DNA of 64,000 nt. Source: Candidatus Poseidoniaceae archaeon. Lineage in GTDB: Archaea; Thermoplasmatota; Poseidoniia; Poseidoniales; Poseidoniaceae. The stretch is from NCBI GenBank assembly GCA_938030705.1, contig CALHIR010000039.1, positions 1 to 64,000 on the forward strand, given 5' to 3'. The notes under the pieces were generated by a model. It was given only the letters and a program-made list of their open reading frames with translations, made no database searches and was not told the DNA's origin. The position numbers and the translations under genes are program-made. Of the stretch, positions 53,710 through 62,008 are shown piece after piece (position 1 is the stretch's first letter; each line of letters starts with the position of its first letter).

Positions 53710-54126
53710 TCACAGTTTGAGGCCTTTGAGGTTGTCAACGAGTTGAACGGCTTCTTGGTAGTCTCCGGGTGAGAAATAACCAACAAATTCCTTGTTCTCA
53801 TCGACGGCCACAACGGCTTGGGGGCTTCGGGCTTGAATCTCTGCAAGCACGGCTTTGAGTGAATCCTTGAGTTCAACTTGCATGAAGTCCATTTCCATGT
53901 ATTCATGGCATTTGGTTGTACTTCCGTCCACGCCTTCGCTCATGGCTTTGATAAGTTGGCGTTGCCCGAGCACACCTTTCACGCCCTGGTCATCATCGAG
54001 CACCACCACAATGCCTCCCGCTATGGTCAGGAATCGGTTTGCGGCTTCTTGGAGGGTATCGGCAACACCCACCGTCATGTGTTCATCATCAAGCGTCAGG
54101 TCGGCTACCGTCTTTCCCATAACCAT
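53710..54126 (-). CDS. CBS-domain pair protein
   Basis: A protein of 138 residues forming a Bateman pair. The first CBS motif is about residues 8-65 (VGVADTLQEAANRFL, GIVVVLDDDQGVKGVL) and the second about 70-130 (VELKDSLKAVLAEI, AVVAVDENKEFVGYF). CBS pairs bind adenosine nucleotides and tune a partner. No effector domain is attached. It lies 33 bases after gltX and probably shares that transcript. MGKTV at 54120 is an alternative start. Confidence 0.88.
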   Translation of the reverse strand: MVMGKTVADLTLDDEHMTVGVADTLQEAANRFLTIAGGIVVVLDDDQGVKGVLGQRQLIKAMSEGVDGSTTKCHEYMEMDFMQVELKDSLKAVLAEIQARSPQAVVAVDENKEFVGYFSPGDYQEAVQLVDNLKGLKL

Positions 54127-54159
54127 ATGAGAACGGTTGAAGGCTTTGGTTCTTGCTTC

Positions 54160-55887
54160 TCACTCCGCTTGAAGTTCTTCATGGCAGAGCATCAGATTTC
54201 CGTCTTCCATGATGCGCGCATAACCGACACGTTCCAGCTGAACAATCGTTCCAACCGGGTGCTTATGCCGTTCAACTCGACCTTCGATGTGAAGGTGGGT
54301 ATCGTCTTTGGTCCCCACCAGGACGCCCTCGGTGCTGTTTTGATCGGAAAGCCAGTGCACAATGGGCCGTTTATCGAGACGCTCAATGCTTTCCAAACGG
54401 GCTTCCCTATCGTGCAGGGCCACATCTGCGAATTCCTTTAGCCGAAGGTCCATTTTCTCAAGGTCTTCGCTTTCAATCCAGATTTTTCCATTTGAAAGAT
54501 TCCAACGACGAACGCCCATTTGGGGGTGGTTCGGGTGATGTGGCAACTCGATGCTGTCTTGGTGATCTCCGACCAAGTCAAAGGAGACGGGGTGCCTGAC
54601 GAACGTCATTCGGGGAGCGTCATCATCAATCACCTTGGTGTTGTGTGCATAGAGCGTCGCCAACGGAACGGAGATGTCCTTTTGCGTAATGCCCAGTTCA
54701 AGCCAGAAATTTCTGAGCGCAAGGGCTTGCGTCCCTCGCTTTTTCAATCCTGCAAGGGTGGGGAGGCGAGGGTCGTCCCACCCGCTGTACTTCCCATTCT
54801 CGATGTCGTTGCGCATTTGGGAGGTTGAAAAGCCACCCCATTCGTGAACTTTCACCCTTCCCCAGTACAGTGTTTCTGGGTATGTCCACCCGAAGTGCTC
54901 GTAGAGGAGGGTCTGTTTTCGGGTGGAATCCATGAGGTCCTTTCCTCGAATGATATGAGTGACACCTTGAAGATGGTCCTCAACTGCACTCTGGAAGTCA
55001 AGCAGGGGCCACACCACGTAAGTTGAGCCGATTTCGGGGCGAGGGTGGGGGTGGGCTTTGGTGTCCTGCAAGCGCAGAGCAGGCCAGTCTCTTAAGGCCG
55101 GATTTTTGAGGGTCATGTCGGTTTTAACCCGGACCACGGCCTCTCCTGGTTTGAAATTCCCGTTCAACATCCGCGTCCAGAACACCATGTTGTCTTGGGG
55201 TGTTTGTGTTCGACACGGGCAGCTCGTTTTGGAAACTCGGTGTTCCTTGAATTCCTCAGCGCTGCAGCGGCACACGTACCCAAATCCTTGTTCCAACATG
55301 TTCGCAGCGTGTTCGTAGTAGGTCTCAATGCGGTCGGAGGCGAATACGACTCGATCGGGCTGACGACCAATGAGCCATTCCGTCTCATCCTGGATTTGTT
55401 TGTAGGCTTCGAGCATGGGCGGTTTGACCTTGGTGTCGGTGTCGTCAAAGCGAAGGATGAATTCCCCATCGTACATTTCTCGGTAGGTGCTGTTGATGAC
55501 CAGTCCTCTTGCGTGACCGAAGGAGAGTGGTCCGTTCGGATTGGGGGCAAACCGTAGCACTACCTTGCCTTTGGTGGCGTTGTTCAAGTCAGGGAGGCCT
55601 TCTCGGCGAGCCTTCGTTTCCCTTTTTTCGAGAAGGTGAGGTGCTTCGTTTTCAAGAACGGACCGAACCGCATCTAAACCCTGCTCACTCGCCATGGTGT
55701 TGGCTTGACCAACCTCCTTGGCCACCAATCCAGTGACGACTTTGCCGTGTTGCTTGAGATCGTCCCGCATGCCCATAATTCGGCCGATAACGGACCCAAC
55801 GGCCGCCTTTCCTTCGTATTCGAGAACATTCTGCATAGCGACATGTCGAATGAGGTTCAGCGTTTCTTCGTCTGGACTCCATACCAT
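54160..55887 (-). CDS. gltX: Glutamyl-tRNA synthetase, archaeal type
   Basis: A 575-residue class I synthetase. I start at ATG 55887 (MVWSPDEETLNLIRH), because the longer frame to 56040 would overlap rnhB. The first 105 residues are the archaeal N-terminal helical region, then RFAPNPNGPLSFGHARG (112-128) is the HIGH-type ATP site. Cysteine-containing CRCSAEEF and CPCRTQ lie in the tRNA acceptor region; the second class I signature appears as FSTSQM. The C-terminus has the beta-barrel anticodon domain. In archaea this enzyme commonly charges tRNA-Gln with Glu as well; no GatDE gene is nearby. Confidence 0.95.
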   Translation of the reverse strand: MVWSPDEETLNLIRHVAMQNVLEYEGKAAVGSVIGRIMGMRDDLKQHGKVVTGLVAKEVGQANTMASEQGLDAVRSVLENEAPHLLEKRETKARREGLPDLNNATKGKVVLRFAPNPNGPLSFGHARGLVINSTYREMYDGEFILRFDDTDTKVKPPMLEAYKQIQDETEWLIGRQPDRVVFASDRIETYYEHAANMLEQGFGYVCRCSAEEFKEHRVSKTSCPCRTQTPQDNMVFWTRMLNGNFKPGEAVVRVKTDMTLKNPALRDWPALRLQDTKAHPHPRPEIGSTYVVWPLLDFQSAVEDHLQGVTHIIRGKDLMDSTRKQTLLYEHFGWTYPETLYWGRVKVHEWGGFSTSQMRNDIENGKYSGWDDPRLPTLAGLKKRGTQALALRNFWLELGITQKDISVPLATLYAHNTKVIDDDAPRMTFVRHPVSFDLVGDHQDSIELPHHPNHPQMGVRRWNLSNGKIWIESEDLEKMDLRLKEFADVALHDREARLESIERLDKRPIVHWLSDQNSTEGVLVGTKDDTHLHIEGRVERHKHPVGTIVQLERVGYARIMEDGNLMLCHEELQAE

Positions 55888-55916
55888 GTCGCTCAACTCA
55901 ACCAACGGACACCCCT

Positions 55917-56654
55917 TCAAGAAATGCGTGTATCCTTTGGTTGGATGAGTCGCTCTTGAACGGTACGTCGTTGCCCCCTGACGGGAACCTCTCCGTTGCG
56001 GTGAGCGGCCCAAAACCGCTCCACTGTCGCCCATCCCCAACGAACATCAGGGTCGATTTCAGATTGAAGGACAAGGTCGGGCAGTGCAGTTTTGGTGTTT
56101 GGGTCGCTGGGATAGCCTGAACCAACGTTGAAACCCAGCCTTTCTTTCATCGCAGCGATGCTTCGGTCTCGTTCCTCTTTGGCGAGAATACTGGCCATGG
56201 CCACCACTGGATAGCGAGCATCGGCCTTGTGTTCGGATACCATCTGACTGTTTGGCCATGGCCATTGAGCCAAACCGGTCAGGATTCGCTCAGTAAATCG
56301 TTCAGCGTTCACATCACAGGCATCAGCAAAAATATGCACATTTTCTCTGTTGGGCAAGGCTTCCAGCGCAGAACGAAAACCATCGACTTCAAGCCAGTTC
56401 AATCCTTTTCCCTGCAGGGCAAGGTCAACGGTTTCTGCAGAAAGGGAGATGGTGGTGCCGTACCAGCCGTTTTCCTCGCTGGTTTCCTTGAACCATGTCT
56501 CAATTTCACGTCGCCGAGATGCTGTAAGATCTTTTGAATCCTTGACGCCAGCCTCCACCAACAAGCCTTCTTTGTCATCGGGGATACAGCAGATGCCGAT
56601 GACCAGCGGACCGAGAACCGGCCCACGCCCAGCCTCATCAATGCCCGCTAACAC
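55917..56654 (-). CDS. rnhB: Ribonuclease HII
   Basis: A 245-residue enzyme that removes RNA primers and single ribonucleotides from DNA. It opens with GIDEAGRGPVLGPLV (Asp6 and Glu7 of the active site) and DSKDLTASRR; FADACDVN supplies the third acidic residue, and YPVVAMASILAKEERDR and GSGYPSDPNT complete the family pattern. It sits between a surface gene (9 bases upstream) and gltX (29 bases downstream), all minus, so a polycistronic message is likely. Confidence 0.96.
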   Translation of the reverse strand: MLAGIDEAGRGPVLGPLVIGICCIPDDKEGLLVEAGVKDSKDLTASRRREIETWFKETSEENGWYGTTISLSAETVDLALQGKGLNWLEVDGFRSALEALPNRENVHIFADACDVNAERFTERILTGLAQWPWPNSQMVSEHKADARYPVVAMASILAKEERDRSIAAMKERLGFNVGSGYPSDPNTKTALPDLVLQSEIDPDVRWGWATVERFWAAHRNGEVPVRGQRRTVQERLIQPKDTRIS

Positions 56655-56663
56655 ACGATCACC

Positions 56664-59075
56664 TCAAAATTCCAAATCGTCCACCGAATCGGTTGGATTG
56701 GCCGTTGACTCGGGAAGCGGTACATTTGGTTCAGACCTCGGTTGAAGGAATTCGTTCTCAAGGGGGCGTTGATGTCGTTCTCCATCTTGAACTGCATCGA
56801 GCAGGGCGTCTGCTTGCGCTTTTTTTGCCTCTTGCGTCCGGGCATCGAGCACGACCGTTGCAGCAGAAACGAGGTTCGTATCCACGGGCGCTGGAGTTGG
56901 TTGGGGTGCGCCGTGTTGTTGGCGGAACATGGCCTCAAAGGTTGCCTTTGGGACTTCTTTTTCAGGCTGAGGTGATGCCGGTGGCGCCTCTTCAACCTCC
57001 CTTTCTCCGTATTGACTCAACCAACTTTCGGCGGACGTATCCGGTTCTTGGTAAGGGAGGGTGGCCTGTTGCTCAAGACGTTGCTCTCGGTCGATCAACG
57101 CCTTGTAAATGATGACGCCGGCGAAGAGGATGCTGGCCACCATGCCCCACCAGGCTTTGGCATACAACACGACGGTGTTGGCCATGCCGCCCCAATCAAC
57201 ACCCTCATCCACTTCGGGGTCTGGTTGCCATTCAATGCCCAGGTAGTCTCCCGTACTGGTATGGACAAACGGAAGTTCCGGTGAGAGCCTTGAACGGATG
57301 GTGGTGTTCACATAGATGGTCCCGTTGCTCGATTGGTCTTTCGGGAGGTCGACCCACGCTCGGATGGTGAAATTTGAGTTAAGTGGAAGGTTGTTGATCT
57401 CAAAGGAACGGGGGTATTCCAGACCGTCCTCGTAGATTGCAATGTCGGGAGGAATAAAGCCCATGTCGACGGAGTGGCTTGATTGAAGCTGGACGGTCAA
57501 ACCATCAACGGCGTTTCCTTCATTTCGAACTTCCATGGCAATGGACAATCGCCCTTTGGCGTCCACCTGTTCCTCCACGTTTCGGAAACTCCATTCAATG
57601 ACCGGGGCGACTTTCAGGGGAACCGTAACTTGAGCCACCGGGGTGCCCGTGTCGTCCAAGGTTTCAATGGTTGACTCGCCAAGGGTGAAGGCCAATGCTT
57701 CTGATGAAGCCCGTAGTGTTGCAGCGGTGAAGGTCTTGATTTCGTTGGGTTGGAGCAAGAGCGACTCACTTGGAAGGTCGAGGGTGAACCCGTCGGTGGT
57801 TCCTCCGTTTCTCAAGAGGTAGGTGTTGTATGAATTGCCGGTGTTTTGGACATGCAACACAACTTCGCACGTTTGGTTGGGAAGGATTTCTTGGCAACCT
57901 GAGGCTTCGTAGGTGAGTGAGGCAGCGGACGTTCGGTTGATCTGTACCAGGGTTCTTGCTGACATGGTGTTGGCCTTCGCCCCATTCGCGAAGACCTGCA
58001 ATTCAACATGCATCTCACCTTGGAATTCATTCGGTGCTTGAAAACCGATTTCCACGGTTCGCGACTCATTGGGTTGGAGCACCACGTCTTCCAACCCACC
58101 GAACAAGGCGACGACCCACCCGCTGTCGTTGAACCGGTCGGAAGGGGTTTTGTTCGGGAGCGGGTCGCCGTTTGCGGTTAAGCCCTGAAGCGTGATGTTG
58201 AGGGTATTGGGGGTGTTTCCAACATTTCTGACCACGGCATTCACACGAACGTCTTGGTTGGGGGCCACTTCTGCCAAAGGGTCGATGCCGTCGATGCTAA
58301 CGTTTCTTTTTTCGTTCATTAAGAGGTCGAAACTCCATGTTGAAACGGCCCTGTCCAATCCCGAGGTGGCAGAGAGCGTGAACCTCGGTCCAGTTTCAGC
58401 GAGAGGTGCGCCATCGATGACGGCCGGCACCTCAACCCAGAGGTAAACGTAAGACAGCGTGTCGGGGGCCATGGTAAGGTAGGCTTCTGTGCCGTTCGTA
58501 TCGCCCATATCCCAACCCCAATCCCAGTCGGAAGAGGTGGACAGGGTGAAGGTTACATCGTCGGTGAAGGTGGCGTTGTTGGACAGGTTCACGGCGACGG
58601 AGGTGCGTACCAGTTCATCCACCGTGAAAGCGATAAAATCGTCAACGCCGAAGGAGAGGTTGGACCAAGGTACGACATGAACGGTCATCTCAACTGTTTG
58701 ATTGAGCGAGGCGTCAAGGTCACTTGTAATCGAAAAAGAAACGGTGTAATTCTGGAGGGCTGCGTCCGCATCGGCTTGAATCCCAAACGCCATTTGTTTG
58801 AGGTGGTTCGGCACCAAAAGCTCGGTTTTCGGTAATCCCACCACGCTGAGCGATCCGGGTAATACTTGAGTCTCAATGGTGAAAGCTTGGTTTTGGTCTG
58901 CCTTGTTGTGAACCGTAATGTAAGTGCCAACCGATTCGTTGCGATGGACATAGACCTCGCTCGGTGCGACAAAATCCATGATGGCCTCATCTCGACCTTC
59001 ATCGGTTGCGAGGCCGGCGACGATGGGAAATGCGAGGTGGGAAATGAAGACGGCCAGAAGCAACGCCCATCTCAT
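56664..59075 (-). CDS. Single-pass surface protein with NEW3/CARDB-like domains
   Basis: A protein of 803 residues. I start at ATG 59075 (MRWALLLAVFISHL), a clear signal peptide; the longer frame uses TTG at 59105. Repeating domains of about 120 residues each carry the phrases V.NVGNTPNTLNITL, VQNTGNSYNTYLL and VRNEGNAVDGLTVQL, typical of NEW3 or CARDB beta-sandwiches. A TM helix lies near 645-665 (WGMVASILFAGVIIYKAL), then a Gln/Pro/Glu-rich cytoplasmic tail of about 130 residues. Function unknown. It is first of a minus run that includes rnhB and gltX. The divergent spacer to 59170 is about 94 bases. Confidence 0.87.
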   Translation of the reverse strand: MRWALLLAVFISHLAFPIVAGLATDEGRDEAIMDFVAPSEVYVHRNESVGTYITVHNKADQNQAFTIETQVLPGSLSVVGLPKTELLVPNHLKQMAFGIQADADAALQNYTVSFSITSDLDASLNQTVEMTVHVVPWSNLSFGVDDFIAFTVDELVRTSVAVNLSNNATFTDDVTFTLSTSSDWDWGWDMGDTNGTEAYLTMAPDTLSYVYLWVEVPAVIDGAPLAETGPRFTLSATSGLDRAVSTWSFDLLMNEKRNVSIDGIDPLAEVAPNQDVRVNAVVRNVGNTPNTLNITLQGLTANGDPLPNKTPSDRFNDSGWVVALFGGLEDVVLQPNESRTVEIGFQAPNEFQGEMHVELQVFANGAKANTMSARTLVQINRTSAASLTYEASGCQEILPNQTCEVVLHVQNTGNSYNTYLLRNGGTTDGFTLDLPSESLLLQPNEIKTFTAATLRASSEALAFTLGESTIETLDDTGTPVAQVTVPLKVAPVIEWSFRNVEEQVDAKGRLSIAMEVRNEGNAVDGLTVQLQSSHSVDMGFIPPDIAIYEDGLEYPRSFEINNLPLNSNFTIRAWVDLPKDQSSNGTIYVNTTIRSRLSPELPFVHTSTGDYLGIEWQPDPEVDEGVDWGGMANTVVLYAKAWWGMVASILFAGVIIYKALIDREQRLEQQATLPYQEPDTSAESWLSQYGEREVEEAPPASPQPEKEVPKATFEAMFRQQHGAPQPTPAPVDTNLVSAATVVLDARTQEAKKAQADALLDAVQDGERHQRPLENEFLQPRSEPNVPLPESTANPTDSVDDLEF

Positions 59076-59169
59076 GGGTCTACGGTGCTCCTCTCCCCCT
59101 ATCAATCACTCCCTTTGCTGAACATGTCGCTGTCGGTGGCTTCATGAAGAGCGGGTTGATGGGAGGGGC

Positions 59170-59577
59170 ATGCCACCGTTTTGGCCCTTCAAGAAAAAGG
59201 AACCCACGGCACAACTCGACGAAGCACCTCCCGCTCCGATTGTCTACAAGCGAGGGGAAGACCCTAACGCAAGGCGTGATGTTGCGACCGACTCAGGAGC
59301 ATACAAAGATGCCCTCGCCTTGTTTGGCGGAGGTTCTCAAGATGTAGAGGCCGCCAGCGATCAATCCGTCCATTACGACGGGGTAACAGCCGCATCGTCT
59401 GAGTCTGCTGAGTCCGCTTTAACCACGCCTGATGTGGAAACTCCGGTCGAAGAAAAAGAGGCATTCACATGGGTTCACCACACCGACGGCTATCACTACA
59501 AGCGTCGTGCTGACGGTTCTTTTGAGCCCACGGCCCACACCATGAACGAGGACGGCACCTACTCGCCGTATTCTTGA
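59170..59577 (+). CDS. Small acidic cytoplasmic protein, unknown
   Basis: A protein of 135 residues with an N-terminal MPPFWPFKKKE, then a long low-complexity acidic, Ala/Ser-rich stretch and a compact C-terminal aromatic part (WVHHTDGYHYKRRADGSF then EDGTYSPYS). There is no signal or TM. The C-terminal aromatic unit resembles the short Trp/Tyr motifs at the ends of surface-protein tails in this window. It overlaps the convergent SRAP gene by 19 bases. Confidence 0.7.
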   Translation: MPPFWPFKKKEPTAQLDEAPPAPIVYKRGEDPNARRDVATDSGAYKDALALFGGGSQDVEAASDQSVHYDGVTAASSESAESALTTPDVETPVEEKEAFTWVHHTDGYHYKRRADGSFEPTAHTMNEDGTYSPYS

Positions 59578-60245
59578 TTGAACAAGCCAGGTAATGGTTT
59601 CACCAAGCCGGGGTGGTCGTTTTGAACACTGTTGACCTCCCTTGAAACAGGATGCCGGTCGAGCACGCCTGCGCCCGGTTGTTGAGGTAGTGTTCCCGAT
59701 GCGAACCAAGGTTCAATTTCATGAGCTTCCAGCATGACAGGCATTCGGTCGTGAACGTCAATGCAGTCCTCGTTGGCTGCCTGTGTAAGCACCACACATG
59801 ACTCAAGATGCTGGTCTTCGCTGGTCCATGTTTCCCACAACACGGCGAAGTGGGAAATTCGTCCGTCCAAGCGATGGTGGAACCAAGGGACCTTTCCTTG
59901 AGGTGTGGTCATCCACTCATACCACCCATCGGCAGGTACCAACCCTCTCCTGTTTCTCGCAGCCTTTCGGAACATTGGTTTCTCATGCATGGTTTCGCTT
60001 CTGGCATTGATTGGCTCTCTGTGGGAAGGTGTTGACCACGATGGACGGAAGCCCCAGCGCATTAGACGGAAATGGCGTGGGACATCCGTTTCACCGTGGA
60101 CCCCGATTTCAGTGCTGACCGGGATGAAGGTTTGCGGCGCAACGTTCCATGACGGTTCAAACGGCGTCAGGTCCGATAGGGGTTCGGAATCCGTCATCTT
60201 TGCCAGTTCATGCATCGGGGTGGAGATGGCGAAACGACCGCACAC
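59559..60245 (-). CDS. SRAP-family abasic-site processing protein (YedK/HMCES-like)
   Basis: A protein of 228 residues. I start at GTG 60245 so that the protein begins Met-Cys-Gly-Arg-Phe: SRAP proteins use the Cys next to the initiator Met as nucleophile for DNA-protein crosslinks at abasic sites, and a start at 60251 would place it fourth. The other family residues are present: NARSETM, GWYEW and VHDRMPVML. The length is usual. It lies 9 bases after pheT and probably shares its transcript. Likely role: protection of abasic sites in single-stranded DNA. Confidence 0.92.
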   Translation of the reverse strand: MCGRFAISTPMHELAKMTDSEPLSDLTPFEPSWNVAPQTFIPVSTEIGVHGETDVPRHFRLMRWGFRPSWSTPSHREPINARSETMHEKPMFRKAARNRRGLVPADGWYEWMTTPQGKVPWFHHRLDGRISHFAVLWETWTSEDQHLESCVVLTQAANEDCIDVHDRMPVMLEAHEIEPWFASGTLPQQPGAGVLDRHPVSREVNSVQNDHPGLVKPLPGLFNQEYGE

Positions 60246-60254
60246 GACCACACC

Positions 60255-62003
60255 TCAGACAGGGTCTTCTATGGTTGCCATCAACGCACTCACGTCCAAC
60301 TCAGCACCGTTGAGCGGCACTCGTAAGTCATATTGGGAGGTGATGGCGGGGTCCAGTTCTCCAAAGCACCCGACCCAATGGCTGTTGATCAGCAATTTGG
60401 CTCCCCGGCCTGTCAGCCATGGGCCATCGCCCTCTTCCAGAGGTTCGGCGTTCCATTCCTTGACGCCCAAATCGTTACACAATGCTTGGATTCGCCCACG
60501 AACGGCTGCAAACCCTCCACTTCGTTCTGCGGTGAGAAAAGCCAGGCGGTCTTCGTTTCGATGGTTTCGGACCACCGTGCCGAGTTCATAGACGGCTTGG
60601 GGGAGGTCATGGTGACGATTGGCAGCTAAGAGTTTCAACAAACCAGGGAGCAAGTGCTGTCTCAGAATGGTATGGTCAACCGTAATGGGATTGGTGATGG
60701 TCGTAACCTCATGGTTGGGGCTCCAGCGCATGTTGGTGAACTGGTCCTCTTCGTTGGAGAGGGTAAGGGATTGAATTTGCACCATTCCAAGGCCTTGCAT
60801 TGATTCTCGCAGGCGGCGTCGCAAATGGTGGTCTTCCCGTGGTTGGGCGGTCAGGGGTGCCCTTGGAAGGTCTTCACCGAGATCTTCGTAGCCGTGGCCT
60901 ATCGCCAATTCTTCCACAAGATCCACCGGATGGAGGATATCAAACCGCCACCGGGGCATGGTAAACAATAACTCAGAGGTGCCAGCGCTGGCTGTCGCCA
61001 TTTTATCGGCGTGCTTCGGTGCGTCAGACCGGGCAGGTTGTCGACCGTCGAAGTTGCCTCCCATGCGTTGAATGGCGTTGTTGAGTTCCTCGTCGGTGAA
61101 CGAGCGACCGAGAAGCTGGGTGACCAATTCTTCGGGCACGGTGTGTTGTTGTCCATCGCCCATCGGAGTGGAAACGTTGGTGCCTTCACAAGTGGTGACC
61201 TCAACAGATTGGACCTCGCCTCCCCGTTGGGCGAGCTGAAGGCAGACCAACATGAGCGATGCTTCACACGCACGTTCGTCCCACCCCGTCACGTCGATGA
61301 AGAAATCCCTCGTCTCGTGAGTGACGGTGGTGTGGTCGCCGTTGATGATGGGTGGAAAGGACAACACGTCGTCGTTGCTGTCGAGAATCATTGGATAGGC
61401 CGACATGCCTTCGAGGAGATGAGCATAGTCAACACCTTTTGGATGGTGTTCAAGAATCTCTGAAACACTCATGGCCTCTTCACAGGCCAATGGAACAAAA
61501 CGATGGGTGGCGGGTACCGAAACAACCCGGAACGGGGGGGCGAGTTTGGACAGGTCGTGGACACCGATGGAGGCCCGGCGGCGGCCGCGGCCTAAGGCGA
61601 AGTGAAGTTTCTCTTGGTGATCCATAAGGCCCTTGATGAACAGCTCCCGTTCTTCTTCGTCCTCCGGGAGATGAACGCCTTTCACGACCGCACCGAAAAT
61701 TACCGGTCGTATGGATTTCAAACTTTTATCCACGGTCATGGTGATGCCGCTCTGACCCACCTTGAGGTGCGGTTTTGCAGGTGCGTTGTGAATGAAGTTC
61801 GCCATGGCGAAGGCCAGCGTTTCCCCGCTGAGGAGGTCGGGTCGGTCCGGGAAAATCTCAATGTCCAGTTGGTCCTCAGTGCACGCATCAATATCGGTGC
61901 CAAGGAGGGGGAGTTGTTCGTTAACAACGGCGACATCGTGGTCAAATCCTTGTTGGGCCATCAGCGACCTCAGAAGCGATTGTGGCACGGAGATGGTAGG
62001 CAT
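60255..62003 (-). CDS. pheT: Phenylalanyl-tRNA synthetase beta subunit
   Basis: A protein of 582 residues of the archaeal/eukaryotic beta type, shorter than the bacterial one. I start at ATG 62003 (MPTISVPQ), since GAGGTGA lies upstream; a GTG at 62012 overlaps the preceding gene. Visible features are DIEIFPDRPDLLSGE near residues 45-60, a B3/B4 editing-type region (ITVLDSNDD and neighbours), a B5-like segment (TVPEELVTQLLGRSFTDEEL) and the class II-like domain FDILHPVDLVEELAIGHGYE. The partner pheS lies outside the window. Confidence 0.95.
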   Translation of the reverse strand: MPTISVPQSLLRSLMAQQGFDHDVAVVNEQLPLLGTDIDACTEDQLDIEIFPDRPDLLSGETLAFAMANFIHNAPAKPHLKVGQSGITMTVDKSLKSIRPVIFGAVVKGVHLPEDEEERELFIKGLMDHQEKLHFALGRGRRRASIGVHDLSKLAPPFRVVSVPATHRFVPLACEEAMSVSEILEHHPKGVDYAHLLEGMSAYPMILDSNDDVLSFPPIINGDHTTVTHETRDFFIDVTGWDERACEASLMLVCLQLAQRGGEVQSVEVTTCEGTNVSTPMGDGQQHTVPEELVTQLLGRSFTDEELNNAIQRMGGNFDGRQPARSDAPKHADKMATASAGTSELLFTMPRWRFDILHPVDLVEELAIGHGYEDLGEDLPRAPLTAQPREDHHLRRRLRESMQGLGMVQIQSLTLSNEEDQFTNMRWSPNHEVTTITNPITVDHTILRQHLLPGLLKLLAANRHHDLPQAVYELGTVVRNHRNEDRLAFLTAERSGGFAAVRGRIQALCNDLGVKEWNAEPLEEGDGPWLTGRGAKLLINSHWVGCFGELDPAITSQYDLRVPLNGAELDVSALMATIEDPV

Positions 62004-62008
62004 GGTCT

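Noticed and set aside
55888-56040. Longer N-terminus for gltX up to 56040
   Set aside because: It would overlap rnhB by over 100 bases and adds Arg/Gly-rich sequence foreign to GluRS; ATG 55887 fits the family.
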